From positions 52,063,249 through 52,127,248 of the forward strand of contig NC_088295.1 of the NCBI RefSeq assembly GCF_032854445.1: DNA of 64,000 bases. Direction: 5' to 3'. The notes beneath the pieces are model-generated. The model was not told the origin of the DNA and ran no database searches. It saw only the letters and a list, made by a program, of their open reading frames with translations. Within the stretch, counting starts at the first letter, position 1, and each line of letters opens with the position of its first letter. The DNA comes from Liolophura sinensis. Its lineage: Eukaryota; Mollusca; Polyplacophora; Chitonida; Chitonidae. This document shows, one piece after another, positions 56,860 to 64,000 of this stretch. Both the position numbers and the translations under genes were made by a program.

Positions 56860-58713
56860 AATACCGCATATTGTAAATTAAAGTTATTGATTTTTGTGAT
56901 GTCTCCTTTTTAACTTGTATTTTGAACATCATTAATACATACCAGCACTATGGATTCCAGCATGACAACGGATGTTTTAATTACTGGTATATTTTATTAT
57001 CCCAGTTTGCTCATATATAATTTTACGAGGAAAATAAAAATACTTAATAACAAAATTTGCAGTGGTAGATTATTCTACAAATTAATTGTAACTTGATATT
57101 GTTCTTAGCTCGCAGTTTACATGTTATTTTGTAATGATCGTTACGGGAGGCTATTCTATTTTATTTTCTGGATACATTTTGGACTTTCTGAAAATAAGAG
57201 TTCATTTTATGTTGATGTATTGACATCTTTTAAACCCAATTTATTACAGGGTACTTGTTTTACAATACTCTACTCACAATATGTGGGGAAGATTTTGAGT
57301 ACCGTACTTATAAGCTGTTTTTCCTTCACAAAGTGGGTGACTTGTGGTTGGAATATATGGGTGCAGTGGACACTCGGGGTACACTGACGGCTCCATTTTT
57401 TCTCTTCCACTTTACCGAACGCAAACAAACATGATCGTTGGGGAAAATTTAAAAGAACATTATACGTCTGTTTTGACCAGGACACTCAATATCTCCAGCT
57501 TCTTTCATGATGGCAGCATTTTGAACAATCTGAACTATAAATGAGTTTTCTCAAACAGAAGAGAAAGGTCTGTTTCTTCTGGAAAAAAAATCCATTGAAT
57601 AATGACGCGTGTTCTTCAGATAACATACTTTAGAAGTCTGATCATTACCAGAAAGCTGATTTAATCAGTTTAAATAGCTCTCGCTGCATGACACAGATGG
57701 CAGACCGTATCATAGCAGACACAACCACAGGTTTGATGGGGATATAACTGACGAACATTTGAAATTACACTTCAGGACTTGTCCTTTACCAGAAATGTCT
57801 AACAATGTTGGGTCATGGTACAATACAATTTCTAATTCTAGCGCTTGAAGACTAGTTTTTTCAGCCCTTATTTAAACTCGAATAGAAAGCCGCCGGGTAT
57901 ACTTCCTCCTAGACAGCAAATACAAATGGACTGACGCCTAAGACGGGAGTCATGCCAGCAACAAAATTATAACGCAGTGCCTAGAGACCTAACCAGAAAC
58001 TGGGAAGAGATTCTGCAAGCATTCCTTGCTTGTCTGGTGACTTCAACGGGTGGACATAAACGTTACTGAGCTGGACAACGCATTACCCAAAAGCTTTCTC
58101 GCCTTCTTACAATACCTGACTTTACTTTGTACAGGCGATTTTACATTATTGACTCATTCTAAAACTCAAACGCACTGGGATAATCTGTTTCAGCTGAGTA
58201 TGGGACACACCAATACTTAAAAAAAAAAACAAAAAAAAAACAAAGAAGCAAGTTAAACACAGTTCTTTTCCATTTTTGTCATATTTGCTACATCTGGTAA
58301 ATAAAGTGATTGTTTTCTCCATTAAGACATGGTTTCAAAACTGATAACAGGGGCAAATAGGTGTCATTGGTGTAGGGCTTATCTCCGCTCCACTACTTTC
58401 TCCCCCTAATGGTTGTATCGACAGTGTTCACAATCTTCATCAGTGTTGTAGTACATGAACTGTCAGGCTCACCGCTCACCGTTTTTATACAACCTTACCT
58501 TTTTTTAAAGCCATTTTTACTCCCAAATATGAAGCATATGACTTTTACTCATGCATGTTTGAACATATCACAAACCAAACAGAGCACAAAAAATTACGTT
58601 TCATAAACCCTTTTATCAACAGTTACTGGCTTCATGTTTAAGAGTCATTAACGTCTAAGACAATCTTTATTTTGTCTTTGACATTAGCTTGCCGCTCGGT
58701 TCCAAAGTAAACA
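56860..58713. other. Intergenic, nothing recognised
   Basis: AT-rich DNA with an interrupted A-rich run near 58219-58245. Short frames at 57121-57387 and elsewhere resemble no known protein. Confidence 0.4.
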
Positions 58714-58732
58714 GGATCTTTCCCTATTTCTT

Positions 58733-58816
<84 letters not shown>

Positions 58817-58835
58817 AAGAAATAGGGAAAGATCC
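58714..58835. repeat. 122-bp perfect palindrome with (TA)n core
   Basis: Arms GGATCTTTCCCTATTTCTTC (58714-58733) and the exact complement ending at 58835 flank a pure (TA)n tract. The whole segment is self-complementary and would form a cruciform or hairpin. It may be a foldback MITE whose centre expanded. Confidence 0.92.
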
Positions 58836-61800
58836 CCTGAAAAAAATAACAAAACTTTCTAGATTCTGTTATATTCCAACTGAAGTTGCAAACTTCATGT
58901 TATTTTCCAGGAATATGAATATGAATGTCCACAGAGGTCTTTATATAGGATATGTGTTACCAGTAACTGAGGAACATGTTACGTACATGTCAAAACAGGC
59001 AGTGGTTTAGTTACATGGCATGATACATGGATAAATTGTTGCTGGGAACAAGGTCGTACATGTATAAAGCTGCTAAGCAGCGAACAATAGAAAAATCAGT
59101 ACTTAAGAGTGTCTATCCATCTTTATTAGCATCGAACGGATGACCCTGCCTATAATCTGTGACATAATATTTGTACATATACAATGACCAATATATATAC
59201 AATGAGTAATAAAAATAAACTTGTTTGACAAAATTAATCAACATAAATTATACAGGTATGTGATACATCATGATATTATGAGATACGATATTAGGGCCGA
59301 TGACTACCATTGAGACATGGGTTGTATTTATTTATGAAGTTTCTTTTACACCTACGGTGACTTGACTTCCGTCTAATGCCTTATAAAATGGAAAGACTTT
59401 AAACGAGGGAGTCAGTGACAATGCGCATGAGCGTATGTGCTTATTGACTGGAAGATGACAATATTCTTCGTTTGAATCCAGGCACCAAGGTGAGCTAGGA
59501 TGGAGCACCACCATTTCTGGCTCAGTACGAACACAGATGCAGTATACTTCACCTCTTGTGATCAAATTAAATAAAGTGACTGTGGTCAGGACACTTGTGA
59601 ATATTGTGGTTCGAACCATTTATTTCTATATGAACAACAAATACTTATATGTAAACATGAAACAGATGTACATGTACACAGAAATAGAACTTTAGCCCTC
59701 ACATCCAGAAAGGCATATAATGAGAGGCAAAGAGGGAAACTAATTTGAAACACCTCCATGATTTCTCAGAATTTTTTCAACAATGTACAGATCAGCTGCA
59801 ACAGAAAACATATATGCCCTCTAATTCCATTGTACATACCAAGTCCATAAACCTTTACAAGAGTCAACAAAAGACATTCATGACAAAGTGCCGATTACTC
59901 CAAATATCTTCATTTGTTATTTTCCCATTTTCCAGTGTTTTGAAAGAACAATGTGTTAACAATACCTTTTGTGCACATATCGAAAATAACAAATTTCTTG
60001 ATTTCGCACTATGTAAATTTTTTGTCATCTATGACAAAATTATTGGCTTCGTGTAAATTAATATTTTTCTCTTTAAAACAAACAAAAGAACGAGATACTG
60101 TTCCTTAAATTTAAACACTCTTGAGAGTTGTCATTGGACCCTTCTGGCACAGTACACTAAATGACCTATACATTTGACCACAAAAGAGCATTTTGGGGGG
60201 CAAATCAATGTCATGAGATATTACTTCTGGTGCTAAAATTTGCACTTACCCAGAAGGGTATCATCTTACTTTCAAAGCGCCTTTCTAAAATCAATAAAAC
60301 TCCAAAATGAACAATTTAGTCATGGTGGAAATTTACGGTGATTTAGGGTAAGGCCGTGAAAAATGTAGGCAGTATTTCTGACGTCTTGGATTGACGGAAG
60401 GTATTTTTCTTCGACCTGTTTTAACAAGATATTGCATAGGGCCTGAAGGTATCATCACGTGGCAGGTAACAATGGTGGCAGAGAAACCCCTTCTACCAAC
60501 TCCAAAAAAAAAATTCAGTAGTCAAATAGCATATAAATGACAAAAAATGGTTATCAGAAAGCATAGCTGCATATACATATCATTTTGTTGAATGAGGGAG
60601 TTGAGGTTCTGTAACCTGAACACTGCTCCCCAACCCTCCTTCTACCCTATTTCTTCTAGTTTTTGGGACATTTGGTCTGCTCTTTTTAGCCAGTGTACAT
60701 GTAGAAGTAGCAGGACTATTTAGCTTCTTTTTTCTCACATGGTTTGACCATCTAATTGTAGAATTTATGTAGATTTTTACTACACTTTGTTGATTAAAAT
60801 TGTGCCTGTATACTTCAATAAGTTTCTTAACGTCGAGATGTCATGTCATTGTGACCTTTACACTGTGCTGTGGTTATCACGTATAGTTTAAACAGTGATA
60901 AGATTCTTGGTAGACAGAGTCAGTTGACAATGTCATGGTATCCTTTATCTCAAGCCGATTATTACCTGCGTGTATCTACGTTCAATAGGATGTTTGTTAT
61001 GAAAGGTAAAATCCGCTTATACTTGCCACAGATTGGTGATGTATGGTTGATGGACGATATCAATGCTCTATCGATGTTACTGAATATGGACGTTCATGTT
61101 TGTTCAGCAGACTGAGATATGTGTCAGAAGGTTAAATGCCTCTATGTAAATCATAGATCAAGAGTAGTGTTAACAAAGTCTCGATATGATATCTTAAATG
61201 CTGACGTTTCACAAACCGATCAAGGTATGAACTGTGCATAAAACATTGCAAGATTTTGAATAAATCAGACTATACCGTCATGTCTCAGAAAGGTACACTA
61301 CCTTCCGTTATAAACAATAACATCAGTCTCCGAACCGTATCGTTTTCTCGTTCTTCTTAACTTAACCTTAGAGCGATGCCGAGCCAAACTTAGAGATCGC
61401 TGTAGATAGTTGTGTGATAAGAAAACCCGAACTTGTCTCACGTGTCAAGTTCACGCATTCAACCTCCCAGAACGAGTCGAAATAACATTTCATAATGAAC
61501 AACACATTGACATCTTTACTTTTTAAAAAGAACTGGGAAAGATACGTAATATTCTTCTTTCAGCGCTACTAGTATCTGTCCCAAAAATTAGAAGAATTAG
61601 TAGTTTAAAAGTTTGTTTCTAGATAACACAAATATATGACCATGGTATTAAACAGGGAATTGTCAACCAAAAACTCATATTTTTGATAAATAAAATACCA
61701 GCCCTCAGAGTTCCTCTCAGAAAATATAGACGATAAAATTTTAAATAACAGTATAGGAGAAATATAGGAATTCTTACCTGAACATATGGGAACATTTAGG

Positions 61801-61966
61801 AAACTCCAGGAGCTCTAATTCTGAGAAATATTGATGACATACCATTTATTTCATTGTTGTTTAATTCCATACTGAAGAAGTTTTCAGCTATGCAATGGGG
61901 TAGAGTTATTTGGCTGAGTGAAATTGGTAAACCACAGAAATTTGGCAAGTTTGTGCATTACTTGAT
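58836..61966. other. Intergenic, nothing recognised
   Basis: AT-rich host DNA. A minus-strand frame at 59332-59619 (95 codons) has a hydrophobic start and six cysteines and could be an exon, but no family is recognised. The plus-strand frames at 59745-60056 and 60870-61115 are also unassigned. Confidence 0.35.
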
Positions 61967-62146
61967 ATGCTCATGCTGGGTTCCCCTCCTGCCGTATGTG
62001 GGAAGGTCTTCCAGCAACCTGCGGATGGTCGTAGGTTTCCCCCGGGCTTTGCACGGTTTCCTCACACCATAATGCTGGCCACCGTCGTATAAGTGAAATA
62101 TTCTTTAGTACGGCGTAATACACCAATCAAATAAATAAATAAATAA
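61967..62146 (+). mobile_element. SINE, 5' truncated
   Basis: Begins GCTCATGCTGGGTTCCCC and runs through GGGAAGGTCTTCCAGCAACC, GGCCACCGTCGTATAAGTG, TTTAGTACGGCGTAATAC and an (AAAT)n tail. The tRNA head is absent. Confidence 0.88.
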
Positions 62147-62429
62147 TTCTGAAGGAAGACAAATAGCTTTCAACAATTGCGCAATCAGCTGAATGATGTA
62201 GTATTACCATCATGAGAAACATGTAAGTATCCTCAATTGAGGATGGCTCACATAAAGTCACACCTTGTTATTGCTTTATCATTCACAAAAGGAGTGAAAC
62301 GTTGAAATCGTTCCTATTCTCACTGCTTGTGAGGGCTTGGTGACAATAAGTGGTGGTAGACAATGCTCATGCGGCCATTTACTAAAGACTGAAGACTATT
62401 AGCCTTCCACCATTATGGTGTGCATATGT

Positions 62430-62715
62430 GTGTGTCACATGTGGGAAAACTTGCCAGTACCTTGTGAAAGGTTGGTGGTTTGCCACAGACACTTCAGTCT
62501 CCTCTGGAAGGTAACCCAACCAACTCTTATCAAAATATTTATAAGGCTTTTCTTTTTGCTTTTCTCCAAACGTTAACATCCTTAAAATCTCTATCTACCT
62601 GCCAAACTACCCTATTTCACAAACCCTCGACCCCAATTACTTTCTTAAGGATGGTCTCAAGTGAGTAAAAAATTCTAGAGTATAGCATTAAAAATCAAAT
62701 AAATCAATTAAAAAA
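62430..62715 (+). mobile_element. Old, degenerate SINE-like repeat
   Basis: CACATGTGGGAAAACTTGCC at 62437 and TTGGTGGTTTGCC at 62472 resemble the middle SINE blocks. ATTCTAGAGTATAGCATTAA and AAATCAAATAAATCAATT near 62670-62715 resemble a decayed tail. Much more diverged than the other copies. Confidence 0.45.
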
Positions 62716-63026
62716 TAAGGCATCTGGTGACAAAGTCTTGAAGTTTGCAATTTCAGTAACAGAACATCTAGGACAGATGTGTCCTTAAGGTTCACAGGTA
62801 TGCAAAACTCACCACCTGCAAATTCAGAACATAGTTGTGCACAGAATACCAATTAAGTCATTACCTTTGTAACTCATTGTAATTAGCAGGCATGGAAGAC
62901 ATCATCGATGAAACATGTTGGTGTCATTGTGGTTTAATTAGATGTATGCGAAAACTTGAGCTTAATATACAGTTTATGTGCCTTGGCATGTAGTACTTTT
63001 TGAGATTCCACCCTTAACATATATAT

Positions 63027-63165
63027 GCGTGGGAAGGTCTGTCAGCGACCTGCGGATGGTCGTGGGTTTCCCACGCGCTGTGCCAGGTTTCCACCCATCA
63101 TAATGTCGTATAAGTGAAATATTCTTGAGTACGGCGTAAAAAACCAATCAAATTAATAAATAAAT
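63027..63165 (+). mobile_element. SINE, 5' truncated
   Basis: Starts GCGTGGGAAGGTCTGTCAGC and ends TTCTTGAGTACGGCGTAAAA plus AATTAATAAATAAAT. Near-perfect flanks ACATATATATG (left) and ACATATACATG (right) look like a mutated target duplication. Part of the GGCCGCC block is deleted. Confidence 0.85.
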
Positions 63166-63652
63166 AACATATACATGTACCTTAACATTGATTCTTGACA
63201 TTTTCAGTAATTAACACACACAGTCATCAATGGATTACATTTATCTGCCTGCGGTCAATGCAGCTTTATGTGTACAAAATAGCACACTTAACATTCACCT
63301 TAACATTGGATAGATAGGGAAAATGAAAATTTATAAATTTACAATTTATAGAGCATAAAACATGTACTAAACATTAATGAAAATACACTTTAAATGCACT
63401 ATCCTACAAATGTTAGAAAACGGTACTTCAAGATTAGATTAGTTTACATGTAGTGCTATTATAGTAGTATTCCTTTCATTTGCATTAACGGTAATTGAAT
63501 GTAAATGTAAGCTCCTAATGTACCATACATGTATTTCATACAGGAAAGCTAAAAAGCAGCAAAAACGTTGAGAGTGACAGTAAAATTTGAGAAATTTATG
63601 GTAAAACGTACGAAATATAGGAATTTTTCAGCAAATACGGTTAATTCGCCTT

Positions 63653-63784
63653 CGACCTAAAATATAAACTCTTCCACATCGATCTGATGTAAAACTACCG
63701 TTAGACTACCCTGACGCGACCTAAAATATACACTCTTCCACATCGATTTGATGTAAAACTACCGTTAGACTACCCTGACGCGAA
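63653..63784 (+). repeat. 64-bp direct tandem duplication
   Basis: Two copies of a 64-bp unit beginning CGACCTAAAATATA and ending CTACCCTGACG differ at only two positions. A recent local duplication, with no coding meaning seen. Confidence 0.92.
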
Positions 63785-64000
63785 CATTATTTCTTAAATA
63801 TCGAATGATCTGAAAAATATTGGAAAATATAGAAACAGCCTGAGGCCTGTAATATGCAAATGTATATCTCCTGTATTAAGGTTGAACCTAAAGATGCAAA
63901 TCTGGGCTATTAATTACATTAATCATTGACATTTTGATTGCAATGCACCTTTGCATGATACTTTGTATGACCTATTCATTGTTACGTGTATACAACACTC

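Overview
This looks like animal nuclear DNA, most likely from a marine invertebrate and probably a mollusc. The evidence is an AT-rich background, one spliced dual-specificity phosphatase gene, long TA microsatellites, Tc1-type DNA transposons, and many copies of a tRNA-derived SINE. The SINE tail reads GCCGCCGTCGTATAAGTG...GAGTACGGCGTAAAAC followed by (AAAT)n, a type I associate with molluscs. The species cannot be named from this window.

Layout. 1-6214: no gene recognised. 6215-6842: one old, diverged copy of a ~550-bp repeat unit in minus orientation. 6843-9665: a tandem array of the same unit in plus orientation. 9666-24727: a 15-kb, GC-rich Polinton/Maverick element, a virus-like self-synthesising transposon. 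24728-41790: a long array of the ~550-bp unit in minus orientation, split at 33117-34686 by a Tc1 transposon. 41791-43536: a second Tc1 copy that forms the right edge of the array and carries a nested SINE. 43537-64000: low-copy host DNA holding the last visible exon of a dual-specificity phosphatase (46744-47415, minus), a decayed duplicate of its 3' end, a 36-bp minisatellite, TA tracts, a 571-bp TTAA-flanked element, a small MITE candidate and several SINEs.

Polinton. The element has inverted ends built from ~100-bp GC-rich subrepeats. It carries a virion-type gene set: double-jelly-roll major capsid protein, FtsK/HerA-type packaging ATPase, retroviral-type integrase and protein-primed-type DNA polymerase B with an endonuclease VII-like zinc insert. 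About ten further proteins belong to the element family, most of unknown function. Genes are tightly packed, with start-to-start and stop-to-start overlaps. The copy is dead. Capsid, ATPase, integrase and several accessory genes have frameshifts and stops. The ATPase Walker A lysine is glutamine. The polymerase has six in-frame nonsense codons and has lost the palm region with motifs B and C. Five accessory genes remain open.

Most interesting structural features: the opposite orientation of the satellite arrays on the two sides of the Polinton; the polymerase frame with six nonsense codons but no indel over 2.3 kb; higher-order duplication of the array together with its Tc1 insertion; and tRNA-like and hairpin sequences in the non-coding left arm of the Polinton.
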